Assembly: GCA_017644325.1 (NCBI GenBank)
Contig: JAEPLS010000002.1
Location: 124,001-188,000 of the forward strand
DNA from: Prochlorococcus marinus CUG1438
GTDB taxonomy: Bacteria > Cyanobacteriota > Cyanobacteriia > PCC-6307 > Cyanobiaceae
Length of the DNA: 64,000 nt
Reading direction: 5' to 3'
This document shows, piece after piece, positions 1 to 7,761 of this stretch (the stretch's first letter is position 1; the number at the start of each line of letters is the position of its first letter). Position numbers and translations under genes: made by a program. The notes beneath the pieces were generated by a model, which worked only from the letters and a program-made list of their open reading frames with translations, did no database searches and had not been told where the DNA came from.

Positions 1-1068
1 TATAAATCCCATATCGTGATTATATGTTTGTGTTTTTAAAATCATATAATCCTCATCGAATATCTTATAAAAAATTTTTCTTTGAGTCTCTTTAAATAAT
101 AAGAGGTTATTAAGCAGTTTATTTTGTAGAAATTTTCTATAGTGTCTGACTATTACTCTTGCTTTGTTCTTTCCTAGAGGAATATGATCTAAAACTTGTA
201 AATATCTTGATGAGGAAGGATCGCCTTTGTAAATTAATATTCTTCCTGGAGGTATATACTTTATCCGTATAAATTCTTTTTTAGGGTCATTCTTGTAATA
301 ATAAATACTTTCAATGTATTTAGGATTAATATTGATTGTCTGGTTAAAACTAACTAGTACGTTTTTATTAACATCTTTGTCAGGGATTGTATCGCCATGA
401 ACCCAAAATATATGAAGGATATCCAGGTGATTTTCAATAATCCTTGACCAATCACATTTGAAGTCAACTAATACCTCTTCAAATACATAATCCTTATGTG
501 AAAACCCATTTTCATATAATTCGTAGTTACTTATAGGTGTGTCTTCTCTAATATTATTTAAATCAGTCTCAGATTCTTTAGAAAAATGTACAAAAATATA
601 TCCATTTTTTTCTGTAGTTTTGTATTGAGATAAATGAATTCTTTTGGCGTAGTTATCGTAGTTATTATCAACTATATGGCGACATGTTATCCTGTCGAGA
701 TTTTGGCAACTTCCCCCAGATGAGAACTTAGCTCCATGATATGGGCAGGTTATTACTCCATCTGATAATGTCCCTCCAAAAAAGGAGGCCCCTCTATGCG
801 GGCAGATATTTTTTATGCACCTAACGTTTTTATTTTCATCTCTATAAAGAACAAGAGGTTCATCATAGAGCGAAAAATAATATAACTTATTTTTTTTTAG
901 TTCTTTCGAGGGACAAATTGCATACCAACCAAATAATCCTATATTTAATTCTTTTTGATCTTCTCTAATATCGAACGAGTCAATTTTTACTACCGTTCCT
1001 TTTTTAAATGGCTTAAGAACGGTATTAAAGTCTTTTGATTTAAAAAAATTAATTTGTCTGTTTTCCAT
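1..1068 (-). CDS. Rieske oxygenase, pheophorbide a oxygenase / Lls1-like (3' end cut by window)
   Basis: Reading leftward from the ATG at 1068, the frame stays open for 356 codons to the window edge, so the C-terminus is missing. A Rieske [2Fe-2S] centre is visible: Cys89-x-His91 in CPHRGASFFGG and Cys108-x-x-His111 in CPYHGAKF. A mononuclear iron site follows, with Asn213, Asp216, His219 and His224 in ENHLDILHIFWVHGD. This two-part layout is that of the PaO/Lls1/Tic55 family, whose plant members oxidise chlorophyll breakdown products using electrons from ferredoxin. A role in porphyrin or pigment oxidation is inferred from the family; the substrate cannot be read from the sequence. The C-terminal membrane anchor typical of this family would lie outside the window. 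No partner gene lies immediately upstream. Confidence 0.88.
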   Translation of the reverse strand, partial: MENRQINFFKSKDFNTVLKPFKKGTVVKIDSFDIREDQKELNIGLFGWYAICPSKELKKNKLYYFSLYDEPLVLYRDENKNVRCIKNICPHRGASFFGGTLSDGVITCPYHGAKFSSGGSCQNLDRITCRHIVDNNYDNYAKRIHLSQYKTTEKNGYIFVHFSKESETDLNNIREDTPISNYELYENGFSHKDYVFEEVLVDFKCDWSRIIENHLDILHIFWVHGDTIPDKDVNKNVLVSFNQTININPKYIESIYYYKNDPKKEFIRIKYIPPGRILIYKGDPSSSRYLQVLDHIPLGKNKARVIVRHYRKFLQNKLLNNLLLFKETQRKIFYKIFDEDYMILKTQTYNHDMGFI

Positions 1069-1226
1069 AAATTAATTTCTTTTTTAAAATGACTGTTTAT
1101 CTTTCGGAACTATAACCCAAGTAAATAATCAATTTCTTATAAAAAGAAAATTCTCTATTATTTGTAGCAATAATTATGTAGTTATTGAAAAATATTGACC
1201 CTCAGTCGTTCCTATGTATCTTTATT

Positions 1227-1421
1227 TCATGATTTTTGTATCTTTTGCGATTCTTTCAAATTTTTTATGTAATCAATAGCATCATCAATATTTCTGTGAA
1301 AATTGCATTGTCCCAGATAACATCCTATAAATCTTAAGAATTTTCTCTTACCACCACTAATCTCATATCTATGTATTGTTCCGCCATCTATAGGCGCATA
1401 AATAAGTTCTGGTAGTGCCAT
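1227..1421 (-). CDS. Small hypothetical protein (64 aa)
   Basis: This is an open frame of 64 residues with an ATG start and no recognisable domain. The protein is soluble looking and mixed charge, with a Lys/Gln/Ser-rich tail. The N-terminal half (ELIYAPIDGGTIHRYEISGG) resembles a beta-strand-rich fold and the C-terminal half a short helix around DDAIDYIKNL. It stands alone on the minus strand, about 160 bases from the Rieske gene. I do not recognise a family; its reality rests on length and amino acid composition only. Confidence 0.5.
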   Translation of the reverse strand: MALPELIYAPIDGGTIHRYEISGGKRKFLRFIGCYLGQCNFHRNIDDAIDYIKNLKESQKIQKS

Positions 1422-1772
1422 ATTTTTGTATTAAATCCTTAATTTAACAATAATTCATGTTGAAATACATTTCCATAGCTCAATACATATATTTAATAAT
1501 TAATTTACTTATTTTTGGAGAATTATTTATTGAATAATCAAGTATTATTTGCTATCTATTAAATATTCATACTGATTTTTTATTATGCCAAAAGCATTTA
1601 GGAGGTTTTTTAAAAAACTACCAAAAAAAATTCAAACTATAAAATATTCATTTAGAGAGTTTTTATCTTCCAAAATATGAAAAAAAACTTTTGTGGTTAA
1701 TAAATTTTTAATAAATCATAGCCTGCAGAGTTAAATTCTAATCTATATTAAATCTGCAATTTATGAAATATT
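1422..1772. other. AT-rich spacer with at most one micro-ORF
   Basis: No recognised gene lies in these 351 bases. The only reasonable frame is a plus-strand ORF at 1585-1680 for a 31-residue very basic peptide (MPKAFRRFFKKLPKKIQTIK...). A G-rich stretch (ggagg) lies inside the ORF rather than upstream, so there is no clear ribosome binding site. I see no tRNA or convincing hairpin terminator. It probably holds the promoters of the divergent flanking genes. Confidence 0.4.
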
Positions 1773-2114
1773 ATGATTAAAAGAGTTTTTTCGATATTAA
1801 TTTTAACTTTTCTTCTCCTATTTAGTAGTCCGGTTTACTCATTAGATAATTCTTCTACAACTCTTGAAAAGTATACAAAAAAGATTTCTAATAAGTTCAC
1901 TAAAACTTACTGCAACACTACCAAATTCGGTATTTCTTATGAAGGAGCTTTGGCTTTTGCTACCGGAGAGACTAATAAGGAATTTAAAAATAATAAACTC
2001 AATAAGTTTATAGATTATTCTCTTCTAAAAAATTTAATAGTTAATGATTTAGAAAATAGTTGCCAGGTTTATGATTTTGCTACTAGTAATTTAGACAATC
2101 TGAAATTTAGCTAG
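1773..2114 (+). CDS. Secreted or periplasmic hypothetical protein (113 aa)
   Basis: The protein has a clear Sec-type signal peptide: MIKR, then a hydrophobic core (VFSILILTFLLLFSSPVYS), with likely cleavage near residue 23 after VYS. The mature part is about 90 residues with two cysteines (in TYCNTT and NSCQVY) that could form a disulfide outside the cytoplasm. No family is recognised. The start was chosen because the signal peptide begins there. It is separated from its neighbours by AT-rich spacers and faces a minus-strand gene at its 3' end. Confidence 0.65.
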   Translation: MIKRVFSILILTFLLLFSSPVYSLDNSSTTLEKYTKKISNKFTKTYCNTTKFGISYEGALAFATGETNKEFKNNKLNKFIDYSLLKNLIVNDLENSCQVYDFATSNLDNLKFS

Positions 2115-2134
2115 TAAATGTAAATTGTAAAAGT

Positions 2135-2317
2135 TTATTTTTTACCTATCCAATCATTGGGTTTCTCCATCATCCATTCGAAAACCCCTTTAGCATCTAG
2201 GTTTTTAGATGCATAAACAAACAAAATTGGAAATATTAAAATTACTGAGCCAATAACTGTTAACTCTATTTTACCGATCCCCATTTCAGTTACTGTTAAG
2301 GCAAAATAATTAATCAT
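2135..2317 (-). CDS. Small single-pass membrane protein (60 aa), unknown
   Basis: The 60-residue protein has one strong hydrophobic segment at about residues 18-36 (IELTVIGSVILIFPILFVY) followed by a polar tail with a Trp/Met-rich stretch (GVFEWMMEKPNDWIG). Small thylakoid or plasma membrane proteins of this type are common in marine picocyanobacteria. No known photosystem subunit matches by eye. It converges with the secreted protein gene ending at 2114, with a gap of 20 bases. Confidence 0.6.
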   Translation of the reverse strand: MINYFALTVTEMGIGKIELTVIGSVILIFPILFVYASKNLDAKGVFEWMMEKPNDWIGKK

Positions 2318-2484
2318 TATCTTTATTGAATTTAAATTTATTTCTTTAACAATGTATAAAAATTTTTTAATTCTTTCACTTTTTTATAAAATTCTTAATT
2401 TTTTATAATGAAAAAAGTTTGTATAAAGTACCTATTTTATTGATGCAGACTTTTTAATAATTTAATTAATATGCTTCTATATTG

Positions 2485-2634
2485 ATGTTTATGAATCATG
2501 AAATTATTATTTTCACACCTATATTTGCTGTATTTATTGGATTTATAATTTTTACGATTTTAAAAAAAAGAAAGAGATCTGCTAAAAGTATTTATAAATT
2601 AATAGATGATTTAGAAAAAAAATACATATATTAA
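2485..2634 (+). CDS. Micro-protein, single transmembrane segment (49 aa)
   Basis: The frame is ATG at 2485 (a second ATG lies at 2491) to TAA at 2632-2634. The product has a hydrophobic N-terminal segment (about residues 6-25, IIIFTPIFAVFIGFIIFTIL), then a basic stretch KKRKR and a charged helix-like tail. The positive-inside rule predicts the tail in the cytoplasm. No family is recognised. Either ATG could be the start. Confidence 0.5.
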   Translation: MFMNHEIIIFTPIFAVFIGFIIFTILKKRKRSAKSIYKLIDDLEKKYIY

Positions 2635-2655
2635 TATCTTTTGTAAGATAAAAGG

Positions 2656-2952
2656 TTAATCAAATTCTATACCAACTTCTTCTTTTAAATCTCTATCTAA
2701 ATCTGGAAGATGAGGTTCAACCCAATGATCTTTGTTGTCAATACCAGCTGCATTTACATAATTCATAATATGTTGATCTACTTGCTTGTAAAGATCATGC
2801 AAATTTAAATCCATACGAATATCATGTGCAATTTCAGAGACTTGTTTTTCTGTTAGACAATGATCTGGATGTAGTAAATCACAACATGGAATCCTCTTCT
2901 CAATTAATTCATTGAGATTGATTTTTATTTCGTAATCTTGATGGACAGTCAT
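2656..2952 (-). CDS. Conserved-looking hypothetical protein (98 aa)
   Basis: This is a soluble acidic protein of 98 residues with an ATG start. Paired cysteines and histidines cluster in the middle (IPCCDLLHPDHCLTEKQ), which could bind a metal, and the C-terminus is rich in Asp/Glu (PDLDRDLKEEVGIEFD). No family is recognised. It converges on the 49-residue membrane micro-protein gene ending at 2634. Confidence 0.6.
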   Translation of the reverse strand: MTVHQDYEIKINLNELIEKRIPCCDLLHPDHCLTEKQVSEIAHDIRMDLNLHDLYKQVDQHIMNYVNAAGIDNKDHWVEPHLPDLDRDLKEEVGIEFD

Positions 2953-3046
2953 TGATTTTTTAAAATTTATTTTTATTCTAATTATGTTTAAGGTTTTGTA
3001 TATATTTAGTCAAGAAACAAAGTTCTTAAATACCTAAGCAGTAATT

Positions 3047-3196
3047 TTAAATAAATAGATCTTCCAAATCTTTATACAATTCATCTTTCTCTTTTTGGTT
3101 TTCTTTAGTGTCATTGTGGTCTATTGAAATTTCTTTTTTTGTATTGTAGAAAAGATATCCAAGAGCACCTAAAAGTAAAGTTGTTGGTAAAATCAT
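3047..3196 (-). CDS. Micro-protein with N-terminal membrane anchor (49 aa)
   Basis: The frame runs from the ATG at 3194-3196 (minus) to TAA at 3047-3049. The N-terminus is a short hydrophobic anchor (MILPTTLLLGALGYLFY), followed by a strongly charged helix (KENQKEKDELYKDLEDLF) that could form a coiled coil. It lies upstream of the gene for the 98-residue protein on the same strand. The amphipathic composition argues for a real gene, but no homologue is recognised. Confidence 0.5.
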   Translation of the reverse strand: MILPTTLLLGALGYLFYNTKKEISIDHNDTKENQKEKDELYKDLEDLFI

Positions 3197-3272
3197 TCGA
3201 ATTTAATTGACTTATAATGAATATAGTGCAACACTTATAACAGTCAAGTGCTGAACTTTATTAAATTTTTAA

Positions 3273-3662
3273 ATGCCTACCAAGAAAAAAAGAGTTGGTT
3301 TTATTCCTAGAGAAGATGTTATGAGAATAATTGATAAATTGAGCAAAGAGAACAATTTAAGTAATTCAAAAATAATAAGTATTCTAGTAGAGGAAGCACT
3401 TTCTATAAGAGGTATATTTAATAAAAAAAATGGAAATGTTATTCAACCAAATAAGCTAAATAATAATGTCTCAGATGACTTTTCCAGTAGTTCTGGTGAC
3501 TTTATAGATAGTTCAATACTTTCAATTGATACTAAATTTAGCAATCATATTAATCCTAGTAATTCAAACCATTCAAATGAGGATGCTTTTGACTTGCAAA
3601 CTTATAAAAAGTTTTTATCATTTCTTAAATTTCAGGAAATGATGGATAAATATAATGCTTAG
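3273..3662 (+). CDS. Ribbon-helix-helix-like hypothetical protein (129 aa)
   Basis: Residues 1-50 (basic MPTKKKRVGFIPREDVM, then IIDKLSKENNLSNSKIISIL and VEEALSIRG) have the length and pattern of a CopG/Arc ribbon-helix-helix DNA-binding domain: a basic strand and two helices with a turn at Asn/Ser. Residues 55-110 are low-complexity Asn/Ser/Asp and probably disordered. The C-terminus (YKKFLSFLKFQEMMDKY) looks like a helix for dimerisation. DNA binding is inferred from the pattern and no target is known. The gene stands alone in the small-gene block. Confidence 0.6.
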   Translation: MPTKKKRVGFIPREDVMRIIDKLSKENNLSNSKIISILVEEALSIRGIFNKKNGNVIQPNKLNNNVSDDFSSSSGDFIDSSILSIDTKFSNHINPSNSNHSNEDAFDLQTYKKFLSFLKFQEMMDKYNA

Positions 3663-3789
3663 TAAGTGTTGCTAAGTACTGCACTGTGCGTTAAATTAAA
3701 TTTGTAATTATATGTGATTTGCATATTTGAAATAATTTATAGCCATTTCAAAAACCTAAATTCAATTTATCAATTAAATATTTATTGTT

Positions 3790-4104
3790 ATGAATTCATC
3801 TCTCCCAGTTTTATCTGTAAATCTTCTCCCTCCAGATAAGTTATACTGTAATTTTAGTTATTGGAGTTCTTTGTTCTCTCAGGATATGCAAATTTTATGG
3901 GATAGAGCGCATGGAGTCCCTTTAGAAAAACTGCCAAAAGGGGTTTCTGATATGATTTTTCCGTATTTATTACTTGCACTTTCAGATTATAGGACTTCTC
4001 AAGCTAATAAAATGAATGGAATAGGATTAGATAATCTATTAAGTCTTTGGTTTGATAAGTACTTATTAAATAAAAATGGTTACTTCGAACTAATTAAAAA
4101 ATAA
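3790..4104 (+). CDS. Hypothetical protein (104 aa)
   Basis: This is a soluble protein of 104 residues with ATG start and TAA stop. It is aromatic-rich in its N-terminal half (LYCNFSYWSSLFSQDMQILW) and has no signal peptide or clear membrane span. The internal stretch MIFPYLLLALSDYRTSQ is amphipathic. I recognise no family. It is flanked by AT-rich spacers and has no operon partner. Confidence 0.6.
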   Translation: MNSSLPVLSVNLLPPDKLYCNFSYWSSLFSQDMQILWDRAHGVPLEKLPKGVSDMIFPYLLLALSDYRTSQANKMNGIGLDNLLSLWFDKYLLNKNGYFELIKK

Positions 4105-4532
4105 ATTTTCAAAATGAGCTCTATTAATATCAAATTTGATTTCTACAAATATTTATTGCAGCTATAAACTTTTTAACTGATACTTTTCTAATTGGCACAT
4201 CTATTGTTTTGCTATAAATAAATTAAATGTTTTGATGAAAATTTCTTGAAATTTCTTTTTGGCAAATATGTGTATTGTCGTTTTGATAATGCTAATCAGG
4301 AGAGATATAAAATTAAGAAAAGCAAGATAAATGAAATTTAATTCAAAAACCCTAAGCTTGATATTAAATATATTATTTTGCTTATTAATATTTATAATTT
4401 AAATTTTTTAATTATTTATTTATTATTTAATTATTTATTTATTAATTTTCTTAAATTTCAAAAAAATAAAAATCATATTTGGTTGACTTTTATTGTTAAT
4501 GCGATGATAATGACGAAAATAATTTATGAATT
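4105..4532. other. AT-rich intergenic stretch (about 430 bases)
   Basis: No supported gene lies here. Two tiny plus-strand frames exist: 4268-4330 (20 residues) and 4331-4402 (23 residues, hydrophobic, MKFNSKTLSLILNILFCLLI...). Neither has a well-placed ribosome binding site. A 16-base direct repeat AATTATTTATTTATTA occurs at 4410-4425 and 4429-4444 within low-complexity A/T. No tRNA or strong terminator is seen. Confidence 0.4.
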
Positions 4533-4706
4533 GTGAATCCTCTTTCAGACAATTTTGATGATTTTGTTGATGATCTACTTTCATCCGATGTTAATTTGTT
4601 AAAAGGGGAACTTGATTTTCTTCTTATGCAACATTTATTTAATTCTATTGATTTGAAGCTTATAAATAAAAGTGAAACTAAAGATGACGAATCAATGGCT
4701 GCTTAA
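4533..4706 (+). CDS. Acidic micro-protein (57 aa), GTG start
   Basis: The GTG at 4533 opens a 57-codon frame ending with TAA at 4704-4706. An in-frame TGA lies two codons upstream, so GTG is the only normal start. The product is rich in Asp/Glu and Leu (NFDDFVDDLLSSD, KGELDFLLMQHLFNSIDLKL) and predicted to be helical and soluble. The next small ORF begins 6 bases downstream on the same strand, so the two may be cotranscribed. No family is recognised. Confidence 0.55.
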   Translation: MNPLSDNFDDFVDDLLSSDVNLLKGELDFLLMQHLFNSIDLKLINKSETKDDESMAA

Positions 4707-4711
4707 CTTTT

Positions 4712-4822
4712 ATGAAATTTTTTTATGAAAAGTTTTGGGTTCCAGTTTTTGGTTATATTTTATCTAAATTTGTTTTTTTAATAGAAGGTAAAAAGCAAGA
4801 CTCTAAAAATAAAAAAAAATAG
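4712..4822 (+). CDS. Micro-protein (36 aa), hydrophobic with basic tail
   Basis: ATG at 4712, TAG at 4820-4822. The product has an aromatic and hydrophobic core (FWVPVFGYILSKFVFLI) and a strongly basic tail (EGKKQDSKNKKK). It lies 5 bases after the acidic 57-residue gene. The tight spacing supports a two-gene unit, but at this length a chance ORF cannot be excluded. An interaction between the acidic and basic partners would be a guess. Confidence 0.4.
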   Translation: MKFFYEKFWVPVFGYILSKFVFLIEGKKQDSKNKKK

Positions 4823-4964
4823 ATTAATTAAATTTTTTCTTAATAAAGTATTTTTAAATACATAATTTAAGTGAATATATTTTGATAACAACAAAAGTAG
4901 TGCTTTAAATCTAATACCATATGCATGGTTGAGATATAAAGAAATTGCTTTCTAGCAAATTAAA

Positions 4965-5144
4965 ATGAACCCAAATAATATGTTGAAGCCGTATACAGTG
5001 CATTATCGTGATTTTCAAAATATAAGATTAGAAAATTGTTTTTACGCTTCTGACGCTTACGAGGCTAGAACACTAGCAATGGAATTTAATAAATATATAA
5101 ATGAACATCCAAACAGTATTGACCTAATAAGATGCGAAAAATGA
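4965..5144 (+). CDS. Small hypothetical protein (59 aa)
   Basis: ATG at 4965 (in-frame TAG four codons upstream at 4953) to TGA at 5142-5144. The composition is that of a folded small protein: PYTVHYRDFQNIRLENCFYASD could form strands, and AYEARTLAMEFNKYINEHPN a helix. It looks like one of the conserved small soluble proteins of marine cyanobacteria, but I cannot name a family. It converges on the urt operon, ending 31 bases from the urtE stop. Confidence 0.6.
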   Translation: MNPNNMLKPYTVHYRDFQNIRLENCFYASDAYEARTLAMEFNKYINEHPNSIDLIRCEK

Positions 5145-5175
5145 AAAAAGTTTTTATTAATCTAGAATAATTTAC

Positions 5176-5886
5176 TTAAACACTTAAGAACTTATCTATA
5201 ACAGCTTGACTCAACTCACTAGTATTTCCGCTAGCAACAATACCTCCGCGTTGCATCGCATAATATCTATTGGCTTGTCTTACAAAATGCAAGTGTTGCT
5301 CCACTAATAAAACACCAATTCCTGTATCTCTAATTATCTGATTGATTGCATTTTCTATGTCTAAAACTATATTTGGCTGAATACCTTCTGTTGGTTCGTC
5401 AAGTAATAATAGTTTAGGTTTGCCCAGCAATGCTCTTGCAATAGCTAGTTGCTGTTGTTGTCCACCGCTGAGATCTCCTCCTTTCCTTTGTAGAAAATCT
5501 TTTAGGATTGGGAATAGATCATAAATAAATGGATCTATTTTCTTGTTCTTAGATAATCCACCTGGCAACGACTCCATTCCTAACATAAGATTTTCTTCAA
5601 CTGATAGATATGGAATAATTTCTCGACCTTGAGGAACGTAAGCCATTCCTTTCCTCGCCCTCTGATGAGGTGCTTTTCTATTGATATTTTCGCCAATCAA
5701 ATAAATATCGCCTTTTTTTTGTCTTAACAAACCAATAAGTGATTTCAATAAAGTTGTCTTGCCAACTCCATTTCTTCCAATCAAACAAACCATTTCTCCT
5801 GATTGGACATTTAAATCTACATCTCTGAGGATATGACTTTCGCCATAATATGTATTCAATGATTTTATTTCAAGTAAGTTCTTCAT
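5176..5886 (-). CDS. urtE: Urea ABC transporter ATP-binding protein UrtE
   Basis: One of the two ATPases that power urea import through the membrane, in the cytoplasm bound to UrtB/UrtC. Walker A is GRNGVGKT at residues 37-44, the signature LSGGQ at 139-143, and Walker B LLLLDEP at 159-165, followed by the switch His in VEQHL. At 236 residues it has the size of the branched-chain amino acid LivF/UrtE class. It is last in urtABCDE, starting two bases after the urtD stop, so it is translationally linked to urtD. The family and the urease genes nearby make the urea assignment firm. Confidence 0.96.
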   Translation of the reverse strand: MKNLLEIKSLNTYYGESHILRDVDLNVQSGEMVCLIGRNGVGKTTLLKSLIGLLRQKKGDIYLIGENINRKAPHQRARKGMAYVPQGREIIPYLSVEENLMLGMESLPGGLSKNKKIDPFIYDLFPILKDFLQRKGGDLSGGQQQQLAIARALLGKPKLLLLDEPTEGIQPNIVLDIENAINQIIRDTGIGVLLVEQHLHFVRQANRYYAMQRGGIVASGNTSELSQAVIDKFLSV

Positions 5887-5888
5887 AA

Positions 5889-6638
5889 CTAATCCTCTGG
5901 CCTTCCTAGATAAACATCAATAACTTTTTGATTCTTTTGTATAGTTTCCATAGTTCCCTCGCATAATACTGTGCCTTGATTTAATACTGAAACATTACTA
6001 TCAAGTCTTCTTATAAATTCCATATCGTGATCTATTACCACTACAGTATTTTCTCCTGATAGTGATTTTAATAAATCAGCTGTAAGATCAGTTTCTTCAT
6101 CAGTTAAACCAGCAACAGGTTCATCAACTAACATTAAATCTGGCTTCTGTCCCACTAACATGGCTATCTCGAGCCATTGTTTTTGGCCATGTGATAAAGA
6201 ACCAGCTTTAGAATCAACTTTTTGAGCTAAATTGACAATTTTCGTAAGACGTTCAATTTCATAAAGTTGCTCATCCTTAATACTTTTTTTTATAAGGTTT
6301 AAGGGACTTTTAGGGGTTGACACTGATATTTCAAGATTTTCTTTTACAGTTAGATTTTCAAAGATTCTTGGACTTTGGAACTTTCTTCCCACTCCAAGAC
6401 GAGCAATCTTATGCTCCTTTCTACCTACTAATGATTTTCCTTTGAAAATTACTTCACCTTTTGTTGGCTTAACCTTTCCAGTTATTACATCAAGAAATGT
6501 TGTTTTACCTGCCCCGTTGGGTCCTATTACAGCTCTTAATTCTCCTTTCTTTAAATTTAAATTAAGTTTGTTGAGAGCTAAAAAACCCTCGAAACTAACA
6601 GTAATATCTATTAAATTTAAAAGATCTTTATTAATCAT
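5889..6638 (-). CDS. urtD: Urea ABC transporter ATP-binding protein UrtD
   Basis: The second ATPase of the urea transporter, 249 residues, LivG class. Walker A is GPNGAGKT at residues 39-46, the ABC signature is the variant LSHGQ at 148-152 (typical of UrtD), and Walker B is LMLVDEP at 168-174, with a switch His in VVVIDHDMEF. The start codon overlaps the last 8 bases of urtC. It would form a heterodimer with UrtE on the cytoplasmic face of the UrtBC channel. Confidence 0.96.
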   Translation of the reverse strand: MINKDLLNLIDITVSFEGFLALNKLNLNLKKGELRAVIGPNGAGKTTFLDVITGKVKPTKGEVIFKGKSLVGRKEHKIARLGVGRKFQSPRIFENLTVKENLEISVSTPKSPLNLIKKSIKDEQLYEIERLTKIVNLAQKVDSKAGSLSHGQKQWLEIAMLVGQKPDLMLVDEPVAGLTDEETDLTADLLKSLSGENTVVVIDHDMEFIRRLDSNVSVLNQGTVLCEGTMETIQKNQKVIDVYLGRPED

Positions 6639-7761
6639 TATTCCCCTCCTTATTGTTAACTTCTAAGCTTGGATAGGTTTCAATCTTTCTTTTCAAACCA
6701 AATCTTTGAAGAAGATTCCTAGGCCCATCTCCTTGAATCCATCCTAAAACTCCCTCTGGCAGAGCTGTTACAACTAAGATAAATAATCCTCCTTGGATAA
6801 ACATCCAGCTAGCAGGTAAAGCTTCACTTACTAGACTTTTTGCATAGTTTATTAAAACTGCTCCTAGTATCGCTCCCAATAAAGTTCCTCTACCTCCAAC
6901 AGCAACCCATATAACCATTTCTATAGAAAATGGAACTGTCATAAATTGAGGCGATACTATTCCAGACTGAACAGTATATAAAGCTCCTGAAACTCCAGCG
7001 AGACCTCCAGCAATTGAAAATATTATCGTCTTGAAAATAACTGGGTTATATCCTGTAAACCTAACTCTTGGTTCATCATCTCGTATTCCTATAAGAATAT
7101 TTCCAAATCTTCCTTTAACTACCCACTTTGCAAAAAACCACGCAACTATTACTAAAATGGCAGTTATCCAAAAGAATATTCTTTGCATGGACTCAGAACC
7201 TACCATTTGACCAAATAGTTGTGTTACATCAGTTTTTAATCCATTTGTTCCATTTATAAGTTTCTGTTGTCCATTAAAGAAGTTGAAGAATACGAGCAGA
7301 GAAGCTTGAGTAAGTATAGAAAAATAAACCCCTTTTATTCTATTCCTGAAAACAAGAAAACCAATTAAACCCGCAACCAATGCTGGTATTATCCAGATAG
7401 CGAATAAGGTGAAAATTGGCGATCTAAACGGTTCCCAGAAAAAAGGCAATTTTTCAACACCATATAAAGCAAAAAATTCAGGAATATTATTTGGGAATTC
7501 AGAAGAGCTTGTAATTTGCAAATACATTGCTGCACAATATCCACCTAATGCAAAAAATATACCTTGTCCAAGACTTAGTAAACCTGTATATCCCCAGATA
7601 AGATCTACACCAAGAGCGACTATGGACAGAGATAAGTATCTACCAAGAAGATTTAGTCTAAATACAGGTAGTAAGGTTGGTGCTGCAATAATAAGAGCTA
7701 TTAATATTATCCAGAATGATAATACTATTCTTTTATCAAATTTAAATTTACTCAGAGACAT
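6631..7761 (-). CDS. urtC: Urea ABC transporter permease UrtC
   Basis: A 376-residue integral membrane permease with repeated hydrophobic spans. The LivM/UrtC hallmark YTGLLSLGQGIFFALGGYCA is near residue 58, and VWVAVGGRGTLLGAILGAV lies near residue 285. It forms the urea channel with UrtB. Its ATG overlaps the urtB stop by one base (TAATG arrangement), and it overlaps urtD by 8 bases. Expression presumably follows the NtcA-type promoter upstream of urtA, subject to the hairpin after urtA. Confidence 0.96.
   Translation of the reverse strand: MSLSKFKFDKRIVLSFWIILIALIIAAPTLLPVFRLNLLGRYLSLSIVALGVDLIWGYTGLLSLGQGIFFALGGYCAAMYLQITSSSEFPNNIPEFFALYGVEKLPFFWEPFRSPIFTLFAIWIIPALVAGLIGFLVFRNRIKGVYFSILTQASLLVFFNFFNGQQKLINGTNGLKTDVTQLFGQMVGSESMQRIFFWITAILVIVAWFFAKWVVKGRFGNILIGIRDDEPRVRFTGYNPVIFKTIIFSIAGGLAGVSGALYTVQSGIVSPQFMTVPFSIEMVIWVAVGGRGTLLGAILGAVLINYAKSLVSEALPASWMFIQGGLFILVVTALPEGVLGWIQGDGPRNLLQRFGLKRKIETYPSLEVNNKEGNND

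Noticed and set aside
4410-4444. Direct repeat AATTATTTATTTATTA, 19-base period, possible repeat array
   Set aside because: Only two copies, pure A/T low complexity and no conserved repeat-spacer structure; not a CRISPR array or an origin.
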